From: Hyphomonas sp. BRH_c22
GTDB taxonomy: Bacteria > Pseudomonadota > Alphaproteobacteria > Caulobacterales > Hyphomonadaceae
Direction of reading: 5' to 3'
NCBI RefSeq assembly: GCF_000961795.1
Contig: NZ_LADU01000005.1
Location: 62,001 to 126,000, forward strand
Length of the DNA stretch: 64,000 bases
The notes below the pieces were generated by a model, which saw only the letters and a list, made by a program, of their open reading frames with translations, was not told where the DNA came from and searched no databases. This document shows, one piece after another, positions 36,720 to 45,418 of this stretch (its first letter is position 1; the number at the start of each line of letters is the position of its first letter). Position numbers and translations under genes: made by a program.

Positions 36720-37166
36720 TCAAGAGACTTCGTCCCGGGCCAAACGTATCCGTTCTGCCATGTCCTTTACCGATGTGCCCTTCCCTATCCGGGACATCTC
36801 CTCCTGTGCCGCAATATCCATCAGGATCAGCTGGCCTGTCCGGATGCCGTCCAATGTGGCCCTTCGGATTGCAGGACCAATCCCCGCCTCATCAGCTGCT
36901 TTGAGCAGGGCGCCTTCATTCTTGTCTGTGAAGTCGAGCAAGACAAAGCTGACGCCAGTCCAGTCTTCGGAGGCTCGCACCGATTCAACCTTGGGATCGA
37001 GCACCTTGCAGCTCGGGCACCATTCCGCGAAGATCAGGACTGCCGCGACGCGATCGCCCTCCAGCACGTCGTGCCGGGCGGTCAGCTGACTCTCATATTT
37101 CTGCGTACAGGCGCAAAGACCAAACAGGGATAAACCAACAGCGGCAAAAAGATATGTCAGTTTCAC
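36720..37166 (-). CDS. Thioredoxin-like lipoprotein
   Basis: The long open frame starts 44 codons earlier, but that part is a relic of hipA; I choose GTG at 37166, with GGAG upstream, giving a 148-aa lipoprotein (LSLFGLCACTQ, lipobox with Cys). The thioredoxin active site is AEWCPSCKVLD (about residue 50). The cis-Pro region is weakly kept. It should be a periplasmic thiol oxidoreductase with reducing or metal-carrying role. It is convergent with nrtS and the bufferin-type operon; a functional link to the cysteine-rich peptides is possible but unproved. Confidence 0.7.
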   Translation of the reverse strand: MKLTYLFAAVGLSLFGLCACTQKYESQLTARHDVLEGDRVAAVLIFAEWCPSCKVLDPKVESVRASEDWTGVSFVLLDFTDKNEGALLKAADEAGIGPAIRRATLDGIRTGQLILMDIAAQEEMSRIGKGTSVKDMAERIRLARDEVS

Positions 37167-37289
37167 GCGGGACTCCGCCAATCTTGCTTGAACATCACGG
37201 GATCCATAGCAGAGAAATAGCCAGTCAGACGTCACATGTCCTGACGATTGCGTGAGCACCTGCTGGCCGGCGCGGCGCAAAGCCTCCAG

Positions 37290-37945
37290 TCGTCGCACAT
37301 GGGCAGCGACAAATTCTTCCTGCGGCAGGCGCAGCTATCGGTCCCGGTCCCATAGTCGGTCGACGCGACGAACACTCAACACAGTCTGATCTTCAAATGA
37401 TTCTATCTCTGCCCCGGCCACGTCCAATCCAAAGGCCTGGCAGAGCTCAAGGCATACGTATTCGTTCGCAACGCCATCGGTCATGTCGATCTCGTTCTGG
37501 AGAATACCAATGGGCGGCTTCAGCATATGTGTTGTGGCAATCGGGCCTTCCGCCCTCATCCATATTCAAGAGCGCCGTCTTGTCCTGAGCACCAGCGATG
37601 GAGATGCGGAAGTCATTGTCGTCCGGATCCAGCCCGAGCGGGTTGACCTTGAGCTTGTGGATTATCTCGGCAATCTCCGCTTCTGTCAGCGGTCCACCCG
37701 CTACATAACCGGCCACACCGGGGCTTCGTCTTCTGAGTGAAATTGCAGAGTGCCTACGCAATCCCTGCCCGCGACTGCCAGCAAAGAGACTGCATCAGTC
37801 CCTTTGGCTCTGAGCCGCGCGGCCAAACTGGCCCGTACACGCGGGGCATCCTGGCAATCGGTTCTTGAAAACGTTTATGACAGGCGCGCCGCGATAGGTT
37901 TCATCTCGTATCGGCGGCGAAATTGACACTTGCATGGCTTGATCC
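37290..37945 (-). pseudogene. hipA: HipA-type kinase, decayed
   Basis: On the minus strand fragments of a HipA-like serine/threonine kinase appear in order but in different frames. They are PPIRDETYRGAPVINVFKN (about 37920), SLLAVAGRDCVGTLQFHSED (about 37770), then GLDPDDNDFRISIAGAQDKTALL (about 37620). Next come THMLKPPIGILQNEIDMTDGVANEYVCLEL-type residues (about 37500) and DQTVLSVRRVDRLWDRDR, a TAG stop, and LRLPQEEF beyond it. The catalytic Asp and metal region are lost. HipA kinases usually pair with HipB; no HipB is seen. Confidence 0.75.
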
Positions 37946-38021
37946 CAACCGAGCCAGTCTGCATCATATGTAAAGCTGATCGCCCGGACGACGCCTGTAC
38001 CAGGACGCCAACCCTACTTGC

Positions 38022-38614
38022 CTAGCAGGCTGCGAAGTAGTTTGCGCATTCGTTCGGGCTGAACAGACCGACGAGGCTTCCGATGGTGTTCCACAAGGCA
38101 TCTACGGTGCGTTCGGCGGCCTTTCTCAAGAGGGCCTTCAGCTTGGCGAAGGCCTTTTCGATCGGGTTGAAGTCGGGGCTGTAGGGCGGCCGAAACACGA
38201 GTTCGGCCCCTACAGCCTTGATCAGTTCACGTGCTTTCGTCCCCTTATGGCTTGAGAGATTGTCCAGAATCACTGTGTCGCCGAGCTTGAGGGCCGGCGC
38301 GAGGAACTGCTCGACCCACGCGGTGAAGGCCTCGCCATTGATGGGCCCGTCGAAAACGCAGGGCGCGACCATCCCGCTGGTGCGAAGGCCTGCCACCAGC
38401 GTCGAGGTCTTCCAGTGCCCGAATGGCACGCTCATGCGCAGCCGCTCGCCACGCCGGCAGCGGCCATGGGTGCGTGCCATGTTCGTTGAGGCCCAGGTTT
38501 CATCGACGAACACCTGGCGGTCCGGATCAAGAACGGGCTGGGCTTCGAACCACGCCTCGCGCCGGATCAGGACGTCCGGACGGTCCTGTTCGCTCGCATG
38601 GCCGGTCTTTTTTT
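38022..38614 (-). CDS. IS630 transposase, OrfB (DDE domain)
   Basis: Reached by -1 frameshifting from OrfA. The frame reads KKTGHASEQDRPDVLIRREAW and then VFVDETWASTNMARTHG (first Asp), GDTVILDNLSSHKG (second Asp) and PPYSPDFNPIEKAFAKLK (Glu), which make the DDE triad of IS630 transposases. The C-terminus ends ECANYFAAC, a little shorter than expected. It moves DNA by cut-and-paste into TA dinucleotides. The element may be immobile if the distal terminal repeat is missing. Confidence 0.85.
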
Positions 38615-38953
38615 ACGCGTGACGGCGTGGCGATCGAAGAACCGCCAGATTGTCGAGATCGCCGTATGAAAGCCGCGCGCCGACAGGGCGGTGCGTATCT
38701 CTTCAAGTGTGATGTCGCCACGCTCCTCCAACAGCGCGAAGATGAAATCGGCATGCTTTTCGATCCTGTGTGACGTGCGGTCGCCGCCCTGGGATTTGGG
38801 GCCTGGATCGCCGCGCTCGCGCCGGGCTTGGTCCCAGCGGATGACGCTCGATGCGCTCACGCCAAAGCGTTCTGCCGCAGCCCGGCGGCTCAATCCGGCA
38901 TCGACCGCAGCCAACGCCCGAACTCTCAGATCAATCGAAAGCGGCTTCCCCAT
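38567..38953 (-). CDS. IS630 transposase, OrfA (HTH domain)
   Basis: Start chosen at MGKPLSIDLRVRALAAVDAG (128 aa). It carries two helix-turn-helix segments, SRRAAAERFGVSASSVIRW and TLEEIRTALSARGFHTAISTIWRFF, as in the N-terminus of IS630/Tc1-type transposases. The frame runs over RKKRPAM, where seven A residues at 38608-38614 would let the ribosome slip by -1 into OrfB. The product alone should bind the ends of the element. Confidence 0.85.
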   Translation of the reverse strand: MGKPLSIDLRVRALAAVDAGLSRRAAAERFGVSASSVIRWDQARRERGDPGPKSQGGDRTSHRIEKHADFIFALLEERGDITLEEIRTALSARGFHTAISTIWRFFDRHAVTRKKRPAMRANRTVRTS

Positions 38954-39047
38954 GACAGGCTGACCTCCTTCACCAGCCCCCATGGTGAATCAGAATCCGC
39001 CTGCCTTGGGAATCCCTAATGATTCAGGTCGCTCGGAAAACGCCCTA

Positions 39048-39303
39048 GCGGACTTCATCAGGGCCAGCGGTCGCATACGCCGCGCCAAAAGGTCGGACAC
39101 ATGACCGCATCCCGTCAGATCAACGTCCCTCAAGCTTTGCGCTCGCAGAACCCGGGCCGTCTACACATGACAGTACCGATCCGACCGACCTTAAACCCAT
39201 CCAAGACGCTTACCATTGCGCCACCAATGCGGACGCTATTGCCTGGATCCGTGCGCAACGGCCTAAACCGAGCAAACTGACATCGACAAAGCAATTTTGA
39301 TTA
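39048..39303. other. Gap between IS630 element and RND operon, no gene seen
   Basis: About 256 bp with no start, ribosome-binding site or recognisable coding fragment. It may be residue of a gene broken by the insertion; frames on the plus strand contain one stop and no family match that I recognise. Confidence 0.4.
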
Positions 39304-42300
39304 TCAGGAATGAGCAATAGCTACATTCTGCGCAGCGTCGTCGCCACGTTTCGATCGCCTGAATGGCCAAAGGATTAGACGCTTAAGCACTCGGTAAAAG
39401 TTTACAACATCACCGGGGATCATAAAAACCGCAGGCACTACGACTAGCGTCAGGATCGTTGAAGAGGTCAACCCACCAATAAGGAGTGCGCCGAGGGCGT
39501 TCCGCCATTCCGCTCCATCAGACGTCGCCAATGCGACGGGCACCATGCCAAAAATTGCCGACAAGGCTGTCATGAGGACGGGGCGCAGACGTTCAGGGCA
39601 CGCCTGAAGGATCGCGTCTCTTTCTGTCATGCCTTCCGCTATCAACTGGTTTGCCCGGTCGACGAGCAGAATGCCATTCTTCATGACGATCCCCATCAAT
39701 CCAATGAGACCAATTTGTGCGAACAGGGAGGACTCCAGTCCAAAGTAATAGAGCCCTGCGAATGCCCCCGAAAAACTGAGGGGTGCCGTCACCATGATCA
39801 CAAGCGGCTGAACGAAGGAATTGAACTGGCTGGCTAGTACCATGTAGAGCGCAATCAAGGCGAGCAACAATGCGAACCCGATCGCGCCAGCAGTTTCTTG
39901 CATACGTTCCGCCATGCCGCCCATCGAGTAGGCAACCTCTACGGGCGGCGGGTTGGCTTCAAGTAGCTCCAGCAGCGTGTCTGTCGCCTCCCCCAGTGAA
40001 ACACCTGTTGCAGAACTCGCCAGCACTGAAATCTTCCGGGCTCGGTCTGATCGATCGATTTGCGAAGGACCGGAAGCGAACTGAACGCGTGATACGGCAC
40101 CGATATCAACAAGGCGCCCATCAGCGCCGCGCACTTGTATTCGGCTAAAGTCCTGCACGCTTTCCCGCTGATCCTCCTCCAGCCGCAACCGCACGTCATA
40201 ACGCTTTCCGTCCGCTTCAAAAGTGCCTGCATCAAGTCCGCCAAGGGCAATTCGGGCTGTCTCTGCCAGCGCACGAGCGGAGATACCCTGATCCCCGGCT
40301 CTCCGTCGATCAAACAGGATTTGTGCTTCCGGCCGACCGCTCTCAAAGCTTGTTCTTACATCGGCAAAATTGGGGTTGGCGCGCATCTCGCGCACAAGAC
40401 TATCGGCATATTGCGCAAGGGAGTTGAGATCGGATCCTCTCAACAACAAGTCGATATCCGAACTGCCGGACGTCGTCCCGCCGACCCACGGGACTTCAAG
40501 AACGGATATTTTGACCGCCTCGGGCGATGCTATTCGGATGGCCTTGCGGGCTTTATCCATGATTTCGAACTGACCGGTTTGGCGGGCCTGTTTCGGGGTC
40601 AAAGATGCGTATAACTCAAGGACATGAATGTCGGCTTGCGCGCCGGATCCGACAGATATGAACACATCTTCAATATCTTCGATCTTGCGGAGTTCAGCAT
40701 CGCTCTTTTGTGCTGCGTCGAGCGCGGCAACCATTCCAGTGCCAAGTGGCAGCTCAATTGAACCCTGAAACTCACTTCTGTCTGCGCGCGACGTGAAGCC
40801 TGAAGGTACGCGAGCGGCGTACCAGGCACCGGCAACAACTGAGGCGACCGCGATAAAAATGACAATAATGCGCAATCGGACCGCGAGCTTGACGAGCCCC
40901 GCATACGCCCGGTCAACGCTGTCCCAAAAGGCTTCCAGAGGTCGAAATAATGGCGAAACGCGACCCGATGCGAGGATGCGCGATGCAAGCATCGGCGTAA
41001 GTGTCAACGCAACAAGCAAAGAGACCGACACCGAAAGTACGATTGCCAGTCCATATTGGTAGAAGAAACGTCCGACGATGCCATCCATGAAAGCAATCGG
41101 AACAAAAACAGCAAGCGTGGCGGCAGTGCCTGCAAATACAGCAAGTCCCACTTTGCGTGTGCCGTCCAGCGCAGCTTGATGAGGCGACTTTCCCTTTTCA
41201 AGTTCTTTCATGATCGCTTCGACAACAACGATGGCGTCATCAACGAGCAACCCAATCGCAACCGTGAGCGCCAGAAGGGTCAGGACATTGATTGTGAAGC
41301 CGAGGAGGTAAAAACCAAAAAAGGTCGCCACGAGGGATGTCGGGATCGCCATGGCAACAATGATGGTCGCTCTGACTTTAAGGAGGAAAATAAAAGTCAC
41401 TGCAACAACGAGCCCAATCGCGATCACCACGTCATGGGCCACATCCTCGATTGAACTCTCAATGAACTTCGACACGTCTCGTGTCGCGATAATGGTCACA
41501 CCGGCGGGCGCAAGCTCACGCAATTCTTCTGTGGCGGCCTTCACATTGTGCGCGACCTCCACAGTATTTCGACCTGACTGCTTCCTGATATCAAGTGAGA
41601 TACCTCGTCTGCCATTGAGCATCGCTGCAGAGCGCTCATCCTCAAGCCCATCCTCAACGCGTGCCACGTCGGAAATTCGGATTGTGACGCCGTTTTCGCG
41701 GTACGCGACAGGCAAATCCATGAAGCCGGTTGCATGGGTAACTTCGGCGACGGTTTTGACACCAAATTCTCGCGTGCCAGCAGCGGTTTCCAGCCGCCCA
41801 CCGGGAAGCTCAGCGTGCTCGCTTTGTATTGCTTGACTCACATCGTCGGCAGTGACACCAAAGGCGCGCAGGCGTTCATTGTCGAGCCAGATGCGCACGG
41901 CGCGTTCACGACCTCCCACCAAATTCACAGCGCCCACACCATCGAGGCGTTGAAGACGTTCCTTGGCGACATCGTCTGCAAAGGCCGTCAGCTCAGCAAT
42001 CGGTATATCGCCTGCAATCATAACGGAAATGATCGGTGCCGCATCCGGGTCGACCTTGTCCACGATTGGCGGGTCCATATCCGGTGGCAACTCTGCCAGG
42101 GCAAGCTGCACCTTGTCTCGCACATCCTGAACTTTTTCGCGGGCGTCCGAACTTAAATCGAACTCGATTAGAATTTGCGTGCGCCCTTCACTCGAAAAGG
42201 ATTGCAGCGTCTCTATTCCATCGATTGTATTGATATACTCTTCCAGAATGTCGGTGACTTCCGACTCCATGGTTTCCGGAGATGCGCCGTCCAACACGGC

Positions 42301-42447
42301 CGTCACATTCACATAAGGAAATTCTACATCGGGGAACAAGTCAACGCCCAGGCGCCCTATCGACATATAGCCAAGACCAACTAATGATGCGATGATCATT
42401 ACGGCGAATACGGCGCGACGGATCGATAGATCAACCAGCCACATCAT
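39304..42447 (-). CDS. RND-family efflux transporter permease
   Basis: 1047 aa with the twelve-helix AcrB/HAE1 layout: a first helix (residues 11-31), a large periplasmic loop, a six-helix bundle, a second periplasmic loop and another six helices. The proton-relay Asp pair appears in VAIGLLVDDAIVVVEA (about residue 402), and IGLIGLMGIVMKNGILLVDRAN (about 920) is a second signature. It should pump drugs, solvents or metabolites to the outside with the adaptor encoded upstream and an outer-membrane TolC, none of which is in this operon. Start overlaps the adaptor stop by 4 bp. Confidence 0.95.
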   Translation of the reverse strand: MMWLVDLSIRRAVFAVMIIASLVGLGYMSIGRLGVDLFPDVEFPYVNVTAVLDGASPETMESEVTDILEEYINTIDGIETLQSFSSEGRTQILIEFDLSSDAREKVQDVRDKVQLALAELPPDMDPPIVDKVDPDAAPIISVMIAGDIPIAELTAFADDVAKERLQRLDGVGAVNLVGGRERAVRIWLDNERLRAFGVTADDVSQAIQSEHAELPGGRLETAAGTREFGVKTVAEVTHATGFMDLPVAYRENGVTIRISDVARVEDGLEDERSAAMLNGRRGISLDIRKQSGRNTVEVAHNVKAATEELRELAPAGVTIIATRDVSKFIESSIEDVAHDVVIAIGLVVAVTFIFLLKVRATIIVAMAIPTSLVATFFGFYLLGFTINVLTLLALTVAIGLLVDDAIVVVEAIMKELEKGKSPHQAALDGTRKVGLAVFAGTAATLAVFVPIAFMDGIVGRFFYQYGLAIVLSVSVSLLVALTLTPMLASRILASGRVSPLFRPLEAFWDSVDRAYAGLVKLAVRLRIIVIFIAVASVVAGAWYAARVPSGFTSRADRSEFQGSIELPLGTGMVAALDAAQKSDAELRKIEDIEDVFISVGSGAQADIHVLELYASLTPKQARQTGQFEIMDKARKAIRIASPEAVKISVLEVPWVGGTTSGSSDIDLLLRGSDLNSLAQYADSLVREMRANPNFADVRTSFESGRPEAQILFDRRRAGDQGISARALAETARIALGGLDAGTFEADGKRYDVRLRLEEDQRESVQDFSRIQVRGADGRLVDIGAVSRVQFASGPSQIDRSDRARKISVLASSATGVSLGEATDTLLELLEANPPPVEVAYSMGGMAERMQETAGAIGFALLLALIALYMVLASQFNSFVQPLVIMVTAPLSFSGAFAGLYYFGLESSLFAQIGLIGLMGIVMKNGILLVDRANQLIAEGMTERDAILQACPERLRPVLMTALSAIFGMVPVALATSDGAEWRNALGALLIGGLTSSTILTLVVVPAVFMIPGDVVNFYRVLKRLILWPFRRSKRGDDAAQNVAIAHS

Positions 42448-43562
42448 GAGGATGAAGGCTCAATCTTCGCACCATCGTAAAGTGGCCCGGACGCGGTCAC
42501 GATCACCTTGTCTTCGTCCGTCAGTCCACCCATAATTTCAACACGATCCGCGTCGATATCGGATACTTTGACAGGGCGTCGGTGCACCTGAGTGTCTGCG
42601 GCGATGTATACGTAGCGCGCATCGCCTGTGCCATGGACTGCTGACCGTGGCAGGACTGTGGCTGATCGCGGATCGACATCCACTTCTGCGCGCACCGATT
42701 GCCCGGCCTTGACACCGCAATCAGGGTTCACGAACGCCATGCGAAATTCAATCATGCGCGACGTTGGGTCCACGCGGTCGTTCAGAATAACAATCTCTGA
42801 CTCTATCGGATCACTCCGGCCATCGACAAAAAGACGACCCGTCAAGCCGAGCCGCAAACGCGTGAGTTCAGCCTCAGGCGCAAACAATATCCCTGCCGCG
42901 ATCCTGCATTCTTGCACTTGAACCACGGCAGAATTTCCCATTCCGGAAAATCTGTTCGCCATGAAGACGCCTTCATCAATATACCGCGCTGTTATGGAGC
43001 CATCAAACGGCGCCCGCACGATCGTATCTGTGAGCATTTGGTTTGCGGTTTCCACTTCCGTCTGCCTGAGACGCAAATTGGCTTTCGCCACTAATAGTCC
43101 GGTTTTGGCGTCATCAAAGACCACCTCGGCAACCACACCTTCGGGAGCGAGCGGCGCGTACCGGTTCACGAGCGTTTGGGCGCGGTCAACTTCAGCCGCA
43201 GCAACATCTTGCATAGCTTCAGCCTCGACAAGCCTCCGTTCAAAATCAACTTGACGCGTGCGAAAAAGCAGATCGCCCTTACTGACGCGGTCTCCGACAC
43301 GCACGAAGATTCGGTCGACGACCCCTTCTGCCAACGCGCCAATATCGCTGGTCTGTTTGGCAGCAATCGTCCCAGAAGCTATCAGAGGTTCGACCAACAT
43401 GGTCGTTTCTGCGGATACAGTTTCAACCAAAACGAGCGCCGTCTCGGCTTCAGACATCAAATCGTCTGCCGGCGCGGCAACCTGGACTTCAGGCTCCGTC
43501 TCTCGGCAACCCAGGAGCAGAACAGGCATAAAGCAGAGCGCAATCACCGGACGGATCATCAT
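42444..43562 (-). CDS. RND periplasmic adaptor (membrane fusion) lipoprotein
   Basis: The 372-aa protein starts with MMIRPVIALCFMPVLLLGCRE, a lipoprotein signal with Cys19. Features in order: lipoyl-type domain (GVVDRIFVRVGDRVSKGDLLF, about residue 83), helical hairpin (VDFERRLVEAEAMQDVAAAEVDRAQ), beta-barrel (ADTQVHRRPVKVSDIDADRVEI at the end). It links the RND pump to an outer-membrane channel. The start overlaps the thioesterase stop by 4 bp. Confidence 0.93.
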   Translation of the reverse strand: MMIRPVIALCFMPVLLLGCRETEPEVQVAAPADDLMSEAETALVLVETVSAETTMLVEPLIASGTIAAKQTSDIGALAEGVVDRIFVRVGDRVSKGDLLFRTRQVDFERRLVEAEAMQDVAAAEVDRAQTLVNRYAPLAPEGVVAEVVFDDAKTGLLVAKANLRLRQTEVETANQMLTDTIVRAPFDGSITARYIDEGVFMANRFSGMGNSAVVQVQECRIAAGILFAPEAELTRLRLGLTGRLFVDGRSDPIESEIVILNDRVDPTSRMIEFRMAFVNPDCGVKAGQSVRAEVDVDPRSATVLPRSAVHGTGDARYVYIAADTQVHRRPVKVSDIDADRVEIMGGLTDEDKVIVTASGPLYDGAKIEPSSS

Positions 43563-43978
43563 GAACGCCTTGGCATCTGATAAGCACCGCGTCCGCTCGA
43601 AAGCAGGGCTCCGTCTGCGTTCATAACCGAGGCTTCGGCGACTGAGAGTGTCGAGCCCAGACGGACAATCTTTCCCGTCGCAATAAGTGTTCCAGGTGTT
43701 GCAGGCTTGTGAAAATCAACCCTCAAGTCTGCGGTCGCGATTGGCATATTTCCTGCGGCCAGCAAGGCATAAAAGCCCGTCAGATCGATGAGCGCAGCGA
43801 GAACACCGCCGTGCGCAGATTGTGTGCGTGGATTGGAGACAACTTCGTCCCGCCAAGGCATTTCCAGCATGATCGTTCCGGTGTCCAGACTTACGGCGTT
43901 GAGTCCAAGCCAACGGTGAAACGGAGCCGCATCAAGCGCAGTCTGCACCTGGTCGAGAGTAAGCGATGAGGCATTCAT
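43559..43978 (-). CDS. PaaI-type hotdog thioesterase
   Basis: A 139-aa single hotdog domain: FHRWLGLNAVSLDTGTIMLEMPWRDEVVSNPRTQSAHGGVLAALIDLTG. The AHGGVLAALID segment (about residues 57-67) is the PaaI/YdiI-type active-site helix with its Asp. It should hydrolyse aryl- or acyl-CoA thioesters. It lies between the adaptor gene and an alpha/beta hydrolase gene, overlapping both by 4 bp, which suggests it deals with the same chemical as the pump. Confidence 0.88.
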   Translation of the reverse strand: MNASSLTLDQVQTALDAAPFHRWLGLNAVSLDTGTIMLEMPWRDEVVSNPRTQSAHGGVLAALIDLTGFYALLAAGNMPIATADLRVDFHKPATPGTLIATGKIVRLGSTLSVAEASVMNADGALLSSGRGAYQMPRRS

Positions 43979-44844
43979 GCAGGGGTTTCCTCTCGTATCT
44001 GACGCAGGAAGGACGCAACAGCTTCGGTAAACACATCATTCCGGTCTCCCGCCACCATGTGTCGCGCTCCGGCAACGTCGGTGAAGTGAGCTTGCGGAGC
44101 CAGTGATCGAAATGCCGTGACCGAGTCTTCCGAAACCAACTCGCTCATGCGGCCACGAATGAGATGAAGCGGTACGCGAATGTCTCGTACCGCTTGCTCC
44201 AAATCACCTGTGCGGGCAATAGCAGAGCGCCGCATTACGCCGGTGATGAAGGCGGGGTCCCAGTGCCATCGCCAGCGACCGTCATTATCTTGCCGCAAAT
44301 TCTTGCGCAGCCCTTCCATATCTTTCGGCCGGGGACGATGCGGTAAATAGGTGGCAATCACATCGGCGGCCTGCTCCAGCGAGTCAAAGCCTTCTTCAAT
44401 GTGAGCGCCCATAAACTCGACAACCTTGGCCACACCGGCGGCGTCCATATTCGGCGCAATGTCGACGAGTGTAACAGACGCAAATGCATTTCTTGACAGC
44501 ACGCCCGCAGCAACGATGGCGGCAAGTCCTCCAAGCGAAGCACCGACGATGTGCGGCCGCCCGCCCCCACCTGCCACGCGTTCACCAACTTCAATAAGGT
44601 CTCTCGCTATGGCTTCGAGCGAATAATCTCCGTCAGCGGCCCAATCGCTTTCACCATGTCCGCGAAGATCCAACGCAATTGAGCGATACCCTTCAAATGC
44701 GAGCGCTTTGGCTGCGCCCCTCCAGGCGTGGCGGGTTTGCCCTCCACCATGCGCAAAAATTATCGGGGGTGCGGCAGGATCACCGAACGAACTCTGCGCC
44801 AGTTTCAGTCTATTTGCGTGAAGATACCCATCACTGTTGCTCAA
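43975..44844 (-). CDS. Alpha/beta hydrolase
   Basis: 289 aa with HGGGQTRHAWRG (oxyanion region, about residue 31), the nucleophile elbow VGASLGGLAAIV (Ser about 105), an acid in RGRMSELVSEDS (about 230) and the terminal His in GARHMVAGDRNDVF (about 258). The substrate is an ester, lactone or similar; the family alone does not say. It is the first gene of the hydrolase-thioesterase-adaptor-RND operon and is divergent from a MarR gene 76 bp away. Confidence 0.88.
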   Translation of the reverse strand: MSNSDGYLHANRLKLAQSSFGDPAAPPIIFAHGGGQTRHAWRGAAKALAFEGYRSIALDLRGHGESDWAADGDYSLEAIARDLIEVGERVAGGGGRPHIVGASLGGLAAIVAAGVLSRNAFASVTLVDIAPNMDAAGVAKVVEFMGAHIEEGFDSLEQAADVIATYLPHRPRPKDMEGLRKNLRQDNDGRWRWHWDPAFITGVMRRSAIARTGDLEQAVRDIRVPLHLIRGRMSELVSEDSVTAFRSLAPQAHFTDVAGARHMVAGDRNDVFTEAVASFLRQIREETPA

Positions 44845-44857
44845 TATGTGTCTCCAC

Positions 44858-44901
44858 TTTAGATATTTGTAAGTTTCCTATTGTTAAGTTACCTTACTGT
44901 T
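44858..44901. promoter_or_regulatory. Divergent operator/promoter region of MarR and RND operon
   Basis: The 76-bp gap between the hydrolase and MarR genes is AT-rich, unlike its surroundings. It holds the direct repeat TAAGTTTCC and TAAGTTACC, 15 bp apart, and the second copy is part of an interrupted palindrome TAAG-TTAC-CTTA. This is where the MarR protein should bind. Confidence 0.4.
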
Positions 44902-44920
44902 TTTGTAAACGGAGAATTCG

Positions 44921-45418
44921 ATGGCGGTTTCCACACGATCGCACGGGACAGATATCAAAGAGGATCCAAGGATTGATTTCAGTTTCCTTCTTGGCGAGGT
45001 CACCCGCCTTTTGCGCGGAGCGTTCGATCATGAAATGGAAGCCATTGGTCTGACACGATCGCAATGGCATGTACTTGTTTATGTTCTGAAAATGGATGGT
45101 CCGACGCAGACTGCACTTGCAGAAGCGCTCGATATTGCGCGCCCATCAGTTGGAGCACTCATAGACCAGCTCGAGAACTCGGGCTATGTCTCGCGTGAGC
45201 GTGATGCCCATGACCGGCGCGTCTGGCGGATCATGCCAACCCAGTTGGCCAGCCAGCGCGCGGAAGCCTTTGCGCAGTCTGCCGAACGCGTTGCGACGCA
45301 AGTCTTTGCTTCCATAGAAGACCGAGATCTATCGGCGGCCATGGCTTTGCTCTCAACCCTCCGCGAGAACCTGATCTCTCCAACTCCCGACCGACTGGAA
45401 AAAGACGGGAATTGCTAG
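44921..45418 (+). CDS. MarR-family transcriptional regulator
   Basis: A 165-aa protein with a winged helix: LTRSQWHVLVYVLKMDGPTQTALAEALDI, then RPSVGALIDQLENSGYVSRERDAHDRRVWRI, in which the wing (DAHDRRVWR) matches the MarR signature. ATG with GGAG upstream. Divergent from the RND operon, so it probably represses that operon and itself until bound by a ligand, as known for MarR-type regulators of efflux pumps. It is clearly related to the MarR at 49670-50134. Confidence 0.92.
   Translation: MAVSTRSHGTDIKEDPRIDFSFLLGEVTRLLRGAFDHEMEAIGLTRSQWHVLVYVLKMDGPTQTALAEALDIARPSVGALIDQLENSGYVSRERDAHDRRVWRIMPTQLASQRAEAFAQSAERVATQVFASIEDRDLSAAMALLSTLRENLISPTPDRLEKDGNC

Larger units (their letters stand above)
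38022..39045 (-). mobile_element. IS630-family insertion sequence, probably truncated
   Basis: One copy with both transposase frames on the minus strand. The upstream end is marked by the motif GGGCGTTTTCCGAGC read on the minus strand from 39045 and flanked by TA (39046-39047), the target dinucleotide of this family. A 7-bp inverted repeat TGAATCA/TGATTCA lies at 38986 and 39020. The other end should carry the same terminal sequence beyond 38022, but none is visible, and the transposase ends abruptly at NYFAAC, so the distal end is probably deleted. Confidence 0.7.
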
